Assembly: GCA_002699585.1 (NCBI GenBank) | Contig: PABP01000036.1 | Span: forward strand, 126,333 to 190,332 | Length of the DNA stretch: 64,000 nucleotides | Source: Anaerolineaceae bacterium | Lineage (GTDB): Bacteria > Chloroflexota > Anaerolineae > Aggregatilineales > Phototrophicaceae | Direction: 5' to 3' | Shown: one piece after another, positions 1 through 9,211 of the stretch | How the letters are laid out: every line of letters starts with the position of its first letter | Numbering within the stretch: position 1 is the first letter of the stretch | Notes under the pieces: generated by a model | The model's input: the letters and a program-made list of their open reading frames with translations, nothing else | What the model was told of the DNA's origin: nothing | Database searches by the model: none | Position numbers and translations under genes: made by a program

Positions 1-2
1 AC

Positions 3-1433
3 CTTGTTCCCGTCTGGATGATCTCAGTGGCGTTGACGGAAAACAGGCGACAGGCGTGGTTCGCTACGTGGTTCTTCTTTTTAACGAACTGGATTGGCCA
101 GGATTATTTTTCGCCACAGGGGATGGCGTTCCTGTTTTACCTTGTCATTGCAGCCATCCTCGTGCGCTGGTTTAAGGGCTGGGATGTGCCGTTTGAAACG
201 CAAGTCAAGCGCATCCAGGCCACCAGCCAAGGCTGGTATCCACGCTTACAACGCCTAGCCGATTTTGTATTCCGAACGCGCTGGACCCGTTGGATTGCCA
301 AAGTCTTTATTTCGCCGGACCCACCGAACGAAGCGAGTACGCCCTCGCAGCGGGCCGGATTGATGTTGATTATTGTGTTGCTGTTTGCGGCGATTGTTTC
401 TAGCCATCAACTCACACCCTTTTTTATGCTCTCAACCCTGGCTGGATGGGTCGTTTTTAACCGCATCAAGCGCATGTACTATCTGCCCATTTTATTGGCG
501 GTGATGGTCGGTGCGTGGATTAGCTTCATGACGGTCGATTTCATGGCAGGCAATGTGGTGGGATTACTGCAAAGTATCGGTCGTGTCCAGGAAGCTATTG
601 CGCCCAGCACCAGTCAAAACGCCATAACTGTATCAGCAGAGCGCACGCTCATCATTCGCAGCCGGCTTTTTATGTCCGCCATGATCTGGGGACTAGCGGG
701 TCTTTCCGCATTGTGGCGACTCTATAGGAAGCAGCGCATCGATTGGACGGTATTGATTGCTGCTGGTGCGCCCTTCCCGATGGCAATTTTACAGAGTTAT
801 GGCGGCGAGATGCTATTGCGCGTGTATATGTTCGCGCTGCCATTCATGTCGATCATGATCGCCTACTGGTTCCCGTTCAAAGTGCCACGTTTAAGCCGCC
901 TTCTGACTGCTTTCCTAATCGTCTTTTTGACGCTGAATCTTGGCCTGTTTTTGCTGACACGTCACGGCAATGAAGAGATGGATTACGTCACGCGGGAAGA
1001 ATTTGAAGGATTTGAGTATCTTTATAGCATCGCACCCTTGGGGTCAGCAATGATCTCTGTTCAGGAGAGTATGCCCTATCGCTACCGCTATGAGGTGGAT
1101 TATATCTACGGGCCATATGAAGAACTCTTCAATACGCCTGAATTGTTGCGTGGGCTGGCCAAGCAAATTGAAGACGAATTCGGCGGGATTAGTTTTATCC
1201 TCGTTACGCGCTCGGCAACGGTGACAGCCGAGCTGCTCTATGGTATGCCGGAGGACTGGGGAGAAGACTTTGCAGCAGAAATCCACAACCGTGATGATTT
1301 TGTCGTCCTATGGGAAAACCGCGATATGCAAATCAGTGTAATGGATGACTCCAACTATTGGACCGTATTTGCCGATGCGCCCCATGAGGATGCACCCACA
1401 CAAGATGAATCCCAACAAGATGAGTCTCCATAA
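3..1433 (+). CDS. multi-pass membrane protein, 5'-truncated by window edge
   Basis: The frame is open to the left edge, so the first ATG at 18 is probably internal and the true start lies upstream. The visible part has about eight hydrophobic segments and then a soluble C-terminal domain of about 150 residues. The motif NWIGQDYFSPQ near the visible N-terminus recurs in large bacterial membrane proteins linked to glycan synthesis or polymerisation; that link is family knowledge remembered, not searched. Two further membrane genes follow closely and a polysaccharide operon converges on them, so a role in surface glycan assembly is likely but unproven. The C-terminal tail is hydrophilic and Asp/Gln-rich. 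Confidence 0.7.
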   Translation, partial: LVPVWMISVALTENRRQAWFATWFFFLTNWIGQDYFSPQGMAFLFYLVIAAILVRWFKGWDVPFETQVKRIQATSQGWYPRLQRLADFVFRTRWTRWIAKVFISPDPPNEASTPSQRAGLMLIIVLLFAAIVSSHQLTPFFMLSTLAGWVVFNRIKRMYYLPILLAVMVGAWISFMTVDFMAGNVVGLLQSIGRVQEAIAPSTSQNAITVSAERTLIIRSRLFMSAMIWGLAGLSALWRLYRKQRIDWTVLIAAGAPFPMAILQSYGGEMLLRVYMFALPFMSIMIAYWFPFKVPRLSRLLTAFLIVFLTLNLGLFLLTRHGNEEMDYVTREEFEGFEYLYSIAPLGSAMISVQESMPYRYRYEVDYIYGPYEELFNTPELLRGLAKQIEDEFGGISFILVTRSATVTAELLYGMPEDWGEDFAAEIHNRDDFVVLWENRDMQISVMDDSNYWTVFADAPHEDAPTQDESQQDESP

Positions 1434-1434
1434 G

Positions 1435-1830
1435 ATGCGCATCAATGGAAGTCGACCCCAGCTATCGACGTGGTTCTGGCTGCTCGCGATCCCCTTTTCG
1501 ATGATCGCAGCGGGGCTAGTGCAGCAAAACTCCGTGCAAACCACATTGCCGCTCACGCTGTTCCGCATCGTGACGATGTGGTATGTGCTGGTCATACCGG
1601 GTATGACGCTGGTCAAGCTGTTGCAGCTCAGGCAAACGCATATTGAGTGGATGTTGGCCATTGTCATTAGCATTTGCGTCAATATGCTGATGACCGAACT
1701 CATGATTTATCTGCATGCGTATTTTCCAAAAGTGGTGCTGGCCCTGGTCCTGATTATCAACCTGCTGGCGTGGTTGGCTTTATTATGGATTACATTCCGA
1801 AGAGGGCGTCATGACGACACTGCTCAATAG
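1435..1830 (+). CDS. small integral membrane protein
   Basis: About 131 residues with three to four predicted membrane helices, including a segment around VIPGMTLVKLL and a strongly hydrophobic stretch near the C-terminus. The chosen ATG lies 2 bases after the stop of the preceding gene; an in-frame ATG at 1420 would give a short overlap. The reading frame extends further upstream, but that part is an unlikely Met/His/Pro-rich leader that overlaps the upstream gene. No family is recognised. Tight spacing suggests co-transcription with the membrane proteins on both sides. Confidence 0.6.
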   Translation: MRINGSRPQLSTWFWLLAIPFSMIAAGLVQQNSVQTTLPLTLFRIVTMWYVLVIPGMTLVKLLQLRQTHIEWMLAIVISICVNMLMTELMIYLHAYFPKVVLALVLIINLLAWLALLWITFRRGRHDDTAQ

Positions 1831-2059
1831 AGAAACGATGGATACGATCCAGGCGCTTAATTACGATCAGTTTTCGACATCGCTGGGGCTAGTTGTAATC
1901 GGCTTGCTATTGGCCATCCTGACTTTGAGTGCCGTCGTTAGCTCTAACGAAGCGTCACCTAGCCTGCGTTGGGTGCGGCTTTGCAGCGGCGTGGTCGTGG
2001 CACTGCTGGTGAATATGGCTGTGATCCTGGGATTGCGGCTGCTTCAGTTGATCCAATAA
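1811..2059 (+). CDS. small membrane protein, two predicted helices
   Basis: An 82-residue protein with two hydrophobic segments, about residues 24-43 and 58-80, separated by a short polar loop. It overlaps the 3' end of the preceding gene by 20 bases. A purine-rich GAAGAGGG ends shortly before its ATG, supporting a translationally coupled start. No family is recognised. The position inside a run of membrane genes suggests a subunit or accessory role in the same envelope function. Confidence 0.55.
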   Translation: MTTLLNRETMDTIQALNYDQFSTSLGLVVIGLLLAILTLSAVVSSNEASPSLRWVRLCSGVVVALLVNMAVILGLRLLQLIQ

Positions 2060-2113
2060 GGGTAGATATGCTTTGGTTTACGTACTCGGTTTGCAACGAA
2101 TCGATATGATTTC

Positions 2114-2857
2114 ATGGTAATGTTGCTGGCACTCATAGCTATCGTCATCGCGGAGATTGTCACGGTGGTGGTATCCCCCATCATCGGTCTCATCTTACAT
2201 GCGGCGATTATTCTGCTGCTGCTCATCCCGCCGATGCGCAAACCCGAAACGTATTCGATGACGTGGTTTGCTGCGCTGGTGCTGCTGCCCCTCTTGCGCA
2301 TCCTCAGTTATACAATCCCGTATAGCAGCCTGGAACCTTATTACTGGCTGGCGATGATCGGCATCCCCTTGTGGTTGGGCATCGGTGTTTTTCGGGTATT
2401 TGTGATCCATGACATTGAGTTTTTCCCACCACTGCGCTCGCATGGGGTGCTGCTGACGTTGGTGACAGGGGTCGCCATCGTGCCTATCGCCCTGCTCGGC
2501 TATTATCTTGCGCCCGATGTCGCGCTATATAGCGGGGACTTATCCAGCAGGGATGCCCTCATTGTAGCTGTGATGCTGGTGATCTTTGCCGCCTTCCTTG
2601 AAGAAATCCTATTCAGGCGGCTGCTACTGACTGTCACGGTACAGCAGTACGGCAAATGGGTCGGCATCGCCTTGAGCGGCTATGTCTACGGCATGATGTT
2701 CTTGGGAACAGGGTCGGTGGCTTATATGGTGCTGATGGCTGTGCTGGGCACATGGTGGGGTTGGCTAGCCTATCGCATGGATTCCATATGGGCGACAGGC
2801 TTCGCACATGGCATCTTCCTGGTGCTGCTGTATGTCGTGTTGCCCGGTCTACTGTAA
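2114..2857 (+). CDS. CPBP-family intramembrane glutamic protease
   Basis: A 247-residue polytopic protein with about seven hydrophobic segments. Residues 163-168 read EEILFR, the EExxxR signature of the CPBP (Rce1/abortive-infection) family, and His232 in FAHGIF fits the conserved C-terminal histidine. The middle motif, usually FxxxH, is degenerate here (YVYGMMF, no His), so activity is not certain. These proteases act inside the membrane; substrates are generally unknown. The 3' end overlaps the convergent flippase gene by 9 bases. The start is the first ATG after an in-frame stop at 2063. Confidence 0.75.
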   Translation: MVMLLALIAIVIAEIVTVVVSPIIGLILHAAIILLLLIPPMRKPETYSMTWFAALVLLPLLRILSYTIPYSSLEPYYWLAMIGIPLWLGIGVFRVFVIHDIEFFPPLRSHGVLLTLVTGVAIVPIALLGYYLAPDVALYSGDLSSRDALIVAVMLVIFAAFLEEILFRRLLLTVTVQQYGKWVGIALSGYVYGMMFLGTGSVAYMVLMAVLGTWWGWLAYRMDSIWATGFAHGIFLVLLYVVLPGLL

Positions 2858-4183
2858 GAAGGGTAACGTTTCTAGCTTGTCATCCGTTCGCAGGACGCCG
2901 CGCAGTTCAAAGAATGAATAGATGCTCATGATGATCTGAGCAGTCAGCCAGGATATGCCGAAGCCGACGATCCCCAGGCTCGGCAGTAGGAAAACCCCTA
3001 AGCCAATCACCCCGGCACACAGACCAATCTGCATGCGCAGAATGCCGCCGATATTCTGCCTCACGCGGTAGATACCCATATTCAGGAAGTTAATCGCGCT
3101 CGGAATGATGCTAATGGCCACTAACTGCATCAGGGGCGCGCCTTCACTAGCATAGTCAGCACCAAATAACTGGAGGAAGATAGGTGCGCTGACGATGGTT
3201 ACGAGGGCCAGCGGCGTCATCACGGTCAGCATATGTTTGAGCAGATGGCTGGCCAGGGCCGGGAGGTTCTCTTCGTCGCGGGCGCCTTCTACTGTTAGCG
3301 AAGCTGTCATATTGGTCGGCAGCAGGTCGAAAGAATTGCCGATAAGCCAGGGAATATAGAAATAAGCGTTGGCTTGGGGTCCCAAAATCAGGGTGACGAG
3401 CAGCGGCGGTAAGGAGATATAAGCATGATGAAAGAGCGATGCAATGTAAGTCCCGGTGACGAAGTTACGCAAGGCCGGGAATGACAGCGGTTTTTCTTTA
3501 TCGGCTTCGCGCTCGATATGCTGTGGGATCAGCCGCCGGAAGATGAGGATATTGATCGGGATGATGGTCATAGCGACGGGAATGGTCCAGGAGGCCATGA
3601 TGCCATCATCGTGCAGCCATACGGCAAACACCACCAATAGCACGATTTTGATGATGCTGAAGATGGTATTTTCAATGGGTATCCACACGGCCTGACGCAG
3701 GCCCGTGAGGATGCTGTCCTGTAAGGCAAATACCGTCCAGATGGCGACAGCAAAAATAAACCAGATGGTGACAAACACACTCCCCCGTAGAAAGCCTTCT
3801 TCCTGGGTGAGCAAGAGATAACCGACCGCGAAAATGGTTGCGATAACGAAGGACAGCACGCCGGTTGTCGCATAAGACAAGGTGATGAGTTTGGTCGTCT
3901 GGCGGCCAGCGTTGGGTAAAAAGCGACCCAGTGCATCAGTCAGGTTGAGCTGTGCCAGCCCGGAGACAAACATCATCGTGGAAATAGCAGCAGAACCGTA
4001 GCCCACTGTTTCGGGCGTATATAGGCGGGCTGCAATAATCCAATAAAACATACCCAGGCCGGATGTCGACACGGTGCTGAAAACCAGCGCATAGGCATTG
4101 CGGTACAGCGGATTGTTGTAGATCTGTTCAACGCCAACCCGCAGCAGTCTCTTATAAAGTGTCATGTCCGGCCTGTTCTTCAT
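2849..4183 (-). CDS. Wzx-type polysaccharide flippase (MOP superfamily)
   Basis: A 444-residue protein with about twelve to fourteen membrane helices, the usual size and pattern for lipid-linked oligosaccharide flippases of the MOP exporter superfamily. The N-terminal stretch with ARLYTPETVGYG resembles the first helices of O-antigen translocases. It is the last gene of a seven-gene - strand operon that otherwise encodes glycosyltransferases and deacetylases, which fits export of an undecaprenyl-linked glycan. The start at 4183 overlaps the upstream gene by 32 bases; an alternative ATG at 4165 cuts this to 14. Confidence 0.82.
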   Translation of the reverse strand: MKNRPDMTLYKRLLRVGVEQIYNNPLYRNAYALVFSTVSTSGLGMFYWIIAARLYTPETVGYGSAAISTMMFVSGLAQLNLTDALGRFLPNAGRQTTKLITLSYATTGVLSFVIATIFAVGYLLLTQEEGFLRGSVFVTIWFIFAVAIWTVFALQDSILTGLRQAVWIPIENTIFSIIKIVLLVVFAVWLHDDGIMASWTIPVAMTIIPINILIFRRLIPQHIEREADKEKPLSFPALRNFVTGTYIASLFHHAYISLPPLLVTLILGPQANAYFYIPWLIGNSFDLLPTNMTASLTVEGARDEENLPALASHLLKHMLTVMTPLALVTIVSAPIFLQLFGADYASEGAPLMQLVAISIIPSAINFLNMGIYRVRQNIGGILRMQIGLCAGVIGLGVFLLPSLGIVGFGISWLTAQIIMSIYSFFELRGVLRTDDKLETLPFLQ

Positions 4184-5147
4184 TGATAATGGTATCCTGG
4201 CTGTTGTTCTTAGGTGGGCGCTGGATCAAGAATGCATTTCGTAATCCAACAACATACCCTAGTCCGACGGTTCCTAATCCAAGAACAATAGTGCCAGATC
4301 GTAATAAGCCACTCATTTCAAAATTAGTAATTGAATGAATCACATTCCGAAGTGCGCCACGCGGTAGTACCCGTAAGACGTATGACGTCTCAGCTTGCAG
4401 GGCGGCACGATGATCGACCACTTTGGAAAGCAATGCCTTAGAGCGACCTTCGTGGAAGCAACGCCGCAGAAAATAAGACAGTTTCTCGCGGTTCTTGGGC
4501 AAGTAGTGCATGATGACCGCTTCTGGCTCATAGATGAAGCTTTTTTGCGGCCACCGTTCATTGGCGCGGATGCACAGCTCGGTTTCTTCGCAACCAGCCA
4601 GCATGTTATCGACACGGCCTATGCCCACCCGAAAGCCGCCGACGCGGTCAAATATCTCGCGGGAAACGCACATGGCCCCGCCAAATGGGTTACGAACCTG
4701 GGCGCTGCTGGTGGGCATGCCCACATAGCTACAACCGACTGTCCAGTAGAATTCCTCTGGGAACCAATTGGGTTTTTTATTCGCCCACACCGGGTCGACA
4801 CGGCTGCCTGCGCCAATCACATCAGGCTGTTCACACCAGCGACTGAGATGCTCGATCCAGTTGGGTGCGGCTTCGGCGTCATCATCCAGGAAGGCAATTT
4901 TAGAGCCTTTGGCCATCTTCACACCCGTATTGCGAGCATCGGATAAGCCTCTGGTCCCTGTATTGGCGACGATAATGTCTGCATCCAGGTGTTGCTCGGC
5001 ACGCTCTAACAACGCCGGATTATGGTCGGAAACAAAGATGATCTCCTGAGGCGGAACGGTCTGGCAGCGTAATGATGCCACTGCCCCCACAATGCGATCC
5101 CAGCGATCTTCTGTGTATCCGCATATGACGACAGATACGTCAGACAT
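4152..5147 (-). CDS. GT2 glycosyltransferase with C-terminal membrane segment
   Basis: A GT-A fold glycosyltransferase of about 331 residues. It opens with the typical VSVVICGYTEDRW strand, and the donor/metal site FLDDDAEAAPNW lies in the first half. A conserved GCEETELCIRA block matches the acceptor-side motif of family 2 enzymes. A glycine-rich hydrophobic segment near the C-terminus probably tethers it to the membrane. The start at 5147 has a GGGGGT upstream and overlaps the preceding stop as ATGTCTGA; the ATG at 5159 is less likely. It is a clear paralog of the gene at 8228-9151, with the same order of motifs. The sugar transferred cannot be told from sequence. Confidence 0.85.
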   Translation of the reverse strand: MSDVSVVICGYTEDRWDRIVGAVASLRCQTVPPQEIIFVSDHNPALLERAEQHLDADIIVANTGTRGLSDARNTGVKMAKGSKIAFLDDDAEAAPNWIEHLSRWCEQPDVIGAGSRVDPVWANKKPNWFPEEFYWTVGCSYVGMPTSSAQVRNPFGGAMCVSREIFDRVGGFRVGIGRVDNMLAGCEETELCIRANERWPQKSFIYEPEAVIMHYLPKNREKLSYFLRRCFHEGRSKALLSKVVDHRAALQAETSYVLRVLPRGALRNVIHSITNFEMSGLLRSGTIVLGLGTVGLGYVVGLRNAFLIQRPPKNNSQDTIINEEQAGHDTL

Positions 5148-5973
5148 TCGTACCCCCATACTTCATGTCTTGTTGATTCACAAATGATTTTGACAAACGG
5201 ACGAACTTCCAGATGCGCCCCCGCACCTGCTGGACATGGGACGCCAACTTAAAAATCTTCCCCTGGGCGGCGTTGGCAAAGGCTTCCATCGACATATCCG
5301 CAGGCACGATCAGACGTGCAAGAGCAAAACGGTCGTCGTCCAATGAGCTGAGGCTATAGCGCACAGCACAGGCCGACGTATAGCCTGCGGCTTCAACAGC
5401 ACGCTTGACAGCATCGGAGTAGTAGCCAAAAGGATAGGCAAAGCTCTCGACGGGTGCGCCCAGAGCATCTTCAAGGATGGCTTTGGGACGCTCGACTTCT
5501 TCAACAACCTGTTTTTGCGGCAGCATGTCGAGCATGGGATGCGTATGGGTATGCGCGCCAATTTCGATGTTGCTGGCTGCGATCTCCTGAATTTGGGCCA
5601 CATTTAGCATCGGGCGCTGGCCATCGCCACCTTCAGCAAGCCAGCGACTGGTCTCGCCGATAAAGCCAGTGGTGATATACAGGGTAGCCGTAAAACCAAA
5701 TTTCTTCAGTAAAGGCAAGGCCTGTGTATGGAAATCCTGAAAGCCATCGTCGAAGGTCAGGACAATGGGCCGCTGTGGCAGGGCGACATGGCCGCGCATG
5801 GCTTGAAAATACTGAGTCACGCTCATTGGGTGATAGTCGTTTTCCGCGAGATGGGCCAATTGTGAGGCAAAGGTCTGCGGCGAGATGACGAACTTCTGAA
5901 AGCCAGCCGACCCAGTATCATCGGAAATGCTGTGGTACATCAAAATGGGTACCGAGGTACGCGAGCGACTCAT
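5140..5973 (-). CDS. NodB-type polysaccharide deacetylase (CE4), copy 2
   Basis: A 277-residue protein carrying the full CE4 motif set: LTFDDGFQDF (catalytic Asp and metal Asp), HTHTHP (metal histidines) and AYPFGYYSD. CE4 enzymes remove N- or O-acetyl groups from polysaccharides. No signal peptide is seen, so it may act on a cytoplasmic lipid-linked intermediate or be exported another way. It starts 2 bases after the stop of a homologous gene, and its end overlaps the next glycosyltransferase gene by 8 bases, so the genes are co-translated. The tandem copy suggests two different acetylated positions or redundancy. Confidence 0.87.
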   Translation of the reverse strand: MSRSRTSVPILMYHSISDDTGSAGFQKFVISPQTFASQLAHLAENDYHPMSVTQYFQAMRGHVALPQRPIVLTFDDGFQDFHTQALPLLKKFGFTATLYITTGFIGETSRWLAEGGDGQRPMLNVAQIQEIAASNIEIGAHTHTHPMLDMLPQKQVVEEVERPKAILEDALGAPVESFAYPFGYYSDAVKRAVEAAGYTSACAVRYSLSSLDDDRFALARLIVPADMSMEAFANAAQGKIFKLASHVQQVRGRIWKFVRLSKSFVNQQDMKYGGTNV

Positions 5974-5975
5974 GG

Positions 5976-6839
5976 TTAAGACCCTGCCAGATTCTCGAAC
6001 AGGGGCAACGTCAGTACCAGACCTGTCAGTGCTAAAGGAATGGGACTGCGGCCTTGCTTCAGTCGACGGACCATGCGCCAGATTTTGGTTTTGACCGTTT
6101 CATTTTGCCAGGTGACGGGGACATCCTTACCCACCAGAATATCGGCCAGGTGATCGACGTCACAGTCGTTGAAGATCGTCACACGGGCCAGGGCGAACAG
6201 GTCGTCATCCGGCACGCTCATGGCATTTTTGACCGCACAGGCTGATGTGAACCCGGCATCTTGTGCGAAGCGAATGATGGCACCACTATGGTAGCCGTGC
6301 GGGTAGGCCAGCGATGTAACTGGTAGGCTCAACCCGGCCTCCAGGCGCTTTTTGGATTCATGAATTTCTTCCGAAGCGGCATGCTGCGAGACGACATCCA
6401 ACTGCGGATGGGACATGGTATGCGCGCCAATTTCGATGCCAGCCGCCGCAATCTCTTTGAGCTGCGCCCAGGTCATCATGGGACGGTCGCCCTCGCCTTC
6501 GGGCTGCAGCCACAGGCTGGTTTTGCCCACGTAACCCGCCACGACGTACATCGTCGCCGGGATTTGATAACGTTGCAGCACAGGCAGCGCATAGGTGTAA
6601 AAATCGCGCAGGCCATCATCAAAGGTCACGACGACGGGTTTATCCGGTAGTTGACCCTGATTACGTGCAATCACGAACTGCGACACCGTCATCGGGCTAA
6701 AATTTTCCGTATGCAGGTAAGCCATATGCTGCTCGAACATGGCAGGGCTTAGGCTATACGGCAAGAATTCCTCTGATGCGCTATCGGAAATACTGTGATA
6801 GAGCAGGATCGGAATTGTTTGGGTCGTTTGACTGGCCAT
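5976..6839 (-). CDS. NodB-type polysaccharide deacetylase (CE4), copy 1
   Basis: A 287-residue homolog of the gene immediately downstream, with VTFDDGLRDF, HTMSHP and AYPHGYHSG in the expected order, so all metal-binding and catalytic positions are kept. It differs by a hydrophobic C-terminal tail of about 20 residues (PLALTGLVLTLPLF) that could anchor it to the membrane. The start codon lies 18 bases after the end of the preceding GT2 gene. The pair probably arose by tandem duplication inside the polysaccharide operon; they have diverged well beyond recent copies. Confidence 0.87.
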   Translation of the reverse strand: MASQTTQTIPILLYHSISDSASEEFLPYSLSPAMFEQHMAYLHTENFSPMTVSQFVIARNQGQLPDKPVVVTFDDGLRDFYTYALPVLQRYQIPATMYVVAGYVGKTSLWLQPEGEGDRPMMTWAQLKEIAAAGIEIGAHTMSHPQLDVVSQHAASEEIHESKKRLEAGLSLPVTSLAYPHGYHSGAIIRFAQDAGFTSACAVKNAMSVPDDDLFALARVTIFNDCDVDHLADILVGKDVPVTWQNETVKTKIWRMVRRLKQGRSPIPLALTGLVLTLPLFENLAGS

Positions 6840-6857
6840 TACAATAACGCGCCTCTC

Positions 6858-8231
6858 TTAGAGCGAAGGAGTCCCTGCGGGCTGGACCTGGGTTTGTCGG
6901 GTTTGCTTGCGGTGGTGCATGACGCTACCAATGCAGGCCAGCGGACCACGCAAGGTGCCCATCAGTTCCAGACGATTGAGTTCCGGTGGGTAATCGGCCT
7001 CTTTGTTGGCATTCTTTTCAGAGTTAGGGCTAAACATGCGCCACAGTCCCAGAGGTACGCGCGGGATAATCTCAAAGATGTACATGGGCGAGTCAATCAG
7101 GAGCTTGGTCAGGTACGCCGTCAGGCCAATGCCATAGTTGTAGACCTGCCGCTGCAGCTTTTCGTAATCGCGGTTGTGGAAGTGATAGAGCAACGCACCC
7201 GGTTCATAGGCGACCTGATAGCCCTTCTTCAATATCTTGAAGAGGATCAGCAGTTCTTCGCCGCCGATGCCTTTGCTGCCCGCGCCCAGGGTCGGGTCAA
7301 AATAACCGACTTCGCGCATGACATCAGCCGAGAAAGCCATGTTGGCCCCGGAGCCAATCGCGCCGACGGTATAGGGAAACAGCGGTGAACTGGGCGGACG
7401 GTTGGGGCCTGTGTCGTACAGCTTGCGGCTGAAGCCCATGCTAAAGCCACCAAATTGCTCCAACCTGTACTGCGCTAGCGTTTCAAACTCCGCCGGCAGG
7501 ATCAGTCCACAGACGCAGGCCACATTATCAGCGGCTTTAAAACCACGCACGATTTCGTTCAGCCAATTGCTATCGACCAGGACATCGTCATCGGTCACGG
7601 CGATGATATCGCCTTTAGCGGCCCTTGCGCCACAGTTACGCGCATTCGACAGGCCCGGTTTTTGCTCCACGAGGTAGCGAACAGGGACTGGCTGGTCCTG
7701 GAAGGTCGCTACAACGTCATGGGTGGCCTGACTTTGAGGCACGTTATCAACCACAACGATTTCGTAGTTGGGATAGTCTAGTTTGATGAGGGTATCTAGC
7801 GCCTGCTTGATCATTTTGGGGCGCTCGCGGGTGGCAATCACCACGCTGATAAAGGGTAAGTCACCCTCAAGATGTGGCATCGGCAGTGGCTTTACATAAG
7901 GTAAACCCGCCGACGTGATCTGCTGAACCGATTCATAACCGGCTTGTGTCAGATATTGATTGATCTGTGTGTGTAGCTCATTCCAGATGACCTGGGCCAG
8001 TGCATCAGCGGCCAGCGAACCACCAAGGAGGCTAACCTGAAACAGCCCAATAGGGGTCGATGCCAGCCGGACAACAACCATGCTCGCATGATAGACAAGG
8101 CCATTTTCCGCATGAGACGGCTGAATATCCTTGAGGGGTTCGCTCAAGTCGATTTCAATGACCCGTATCGGACGGAAATCAGCCTGATCTGCGCCAGATT
8201 CAGCCCGTATTACAGGTTGTGCTTCACTCAT
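6858..8231 (-). CDS. GT2 glycosyltransferase with extra N-terminal domain
   Basis: A 457-residue protein. About residues 1-130 form a domain I do not recognise, and the GT-A catalytic domain follows with VVIATRERP, VTDDDVLVDSNW (DxD region) and a GGEELLILFKILKKG block typical of family 2. The N-terminal part begins with an acidic leader and strand-rich sequence and may bind substrate or partners. The start overlaps the preceding stop as ATGA (8228-8231), showing translational coupling. Placement between other GT2 and CE4 genes argues for assembly of one surface glycan. The sugar specificity is unknown. Confidence 0.84.
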   Translation of the reverse strand: MSEAQPVIRAESGADQADFRPIRVIEIDLSEPLKDIQPSHAENGLVYHASMVVVRLASTPIGLFQVSLLGGSLAADALAQVIWNELHTQINQYLTQAGYESVQQITSAGLPYVKPLPMPHLEGDLPFISVVIATRERPKMIKQALDTLIKLDYPNYEIVVVDNVPQSQATHDVVATFQDQPVPVRYLVEQKPGLSNARNCGARAAKGDIIAVTDDDVLVDSNWLNEIVRGFKAADNVACVCGLILPAEFETLAQYRLEQFGGFSMGFSRKLYDTGPNRPPSSPLFPYTVGAIGSGANMAFSADVMREVGYFDPTLGAGSKGIGGEELLILFKILKKGYQVAYEPGALLYHFHNRDYEKLQRQVYNYGIGLTAYLTKLLIDSPMYIFEIIPRVPLGLWRMFSPNSEKNANKEADYPPELNRLELMGTLRGPLACIGSVMHHRKQTRQTQVQPAGTPSL

Positions 8232-9151
8232 GACACTGTCCCCACTAAAAATCCTATTCCTGTGGCCGCAAGCCCCAGCACAATGGCGGTGGCCCGTACA
8301 ATTCCGGTCACATCCCCTTTTAGCATGTCGGAGAGATCCAACAAGACCCCGGAAGGCAGGGTATAAGCAACATAGCCCCGCTCTGATGAGAGACTATCGC
8401 CAGTCCCTACATAGCGAGAGATCAAGGCTTTGGAGATGCCTTCTGAGTAACAGCGCTTCAAAAAATAGCGCCATGTTCCCCGATCCGCCGGAACGCGATG
8501 ATCGACCAGGGCCGTAGGTTCATAAATAAGATGCTGCTCTGGGCAGTGTTGGTGCGCGCGGATACACAGCTCTGTTTCTTCACAGCCAACAGGTAACGTC
8601 CCAATGCGGCCGACATCTTCCCGAAACTGGCCAACTTCGTCAAATACCTGGCGACGGAAGGACATATTGCAGCCGATGAGGTTTCTCACAGGGTTGGAAT
8701 CTTTGGGCATACCACGATAAGTGCAACCCACCACCCAATCAAACTCATTGGGGAACCAACGTGGGCGACCGGACAACCACCGGGGAACAATCTGCCCCCC
8801 TACACCCATCGTGCCTTCGTCCGCGAAGTGCGGCAGCAGCTTTTCCAGCCAATCTGACCGCGCCACAGCATCTTCGTCCACAAAGGCAATGATGTCACCC
8901 TCAGCTTCGTCGATCCCGGAGTTTCGCGCGCCGGATAGCCCCTGCTTATTCACGTTTTTCAGCAGTTTGATGCCATCCAGGCTGTTGGCTGCACGATCAT
9001 AAAGCGCCGGGTTATGGTCAATGACCACAATAATTTCGTGTGGCGCAACAGTTTGGCCCTTGAGGGCATCCACTGCAGAGACCAAGTCATCCCAGCGACG
9101 TTCTGTATAGGCACAAACAACCACAGACACGCGAAAGGTAGGTGTCACCAT
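8228..9151 (-). CDS. GT2 glycosyltransferase, paralog of the 4152-5147 gene
   Basis: About 307 residues, with VSVVVCAYTERRWDD at the N-terminus, AFVDEDAVARSDW in place of the paralog's DDD site (here DED), WFPNEFDWVVGCTY, and GCEETELCIRA. The hydrophobic C-terminal segment is also shared. The motif order is the same as in the protein at 4152-5147, so they descend from one gene. The ATG at 9151 is preferred; the longer frame would need a GTG at 9163. The 3' end overlaps the next gene by 4 bases. A role in adding successive sugars of one repeat unit is inferred. Confidence 0.84.
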   Translation of the reverse strand: MVTPTFRVSVVVCAYTERRWDDLVSAVDALKGQTVAPHEIIVVIDHNPALYDRAANSLDGIKLLKNVNKQGLSGARNSGIDEAEGDIIAFVDEDAVARSDWLEKLLPHFADEGTMGVGGQIVPRWLSGRPRWFPNEFDWVVGCTYRGMPKDSNPVRNLIGCNMSFRRQVFDEVGQFREDVGRIGTLPVGCEETELCIRAHQHCPEQHLIYEPTALVDHRVPADRGTWRYFLKRCYSEGISKALISRYVGTGDSLSSERGYVAYTLPSGVLLDLSDMLKGDVTGIVRATAIVLGLAATGIGFLVGTVS

Positions 9152-9211
9152 GTTGGAAACCACTCTTTTACTAAACAGTAGGTTACTATATCGACTGGAT
9201 TTGCGCCGATA

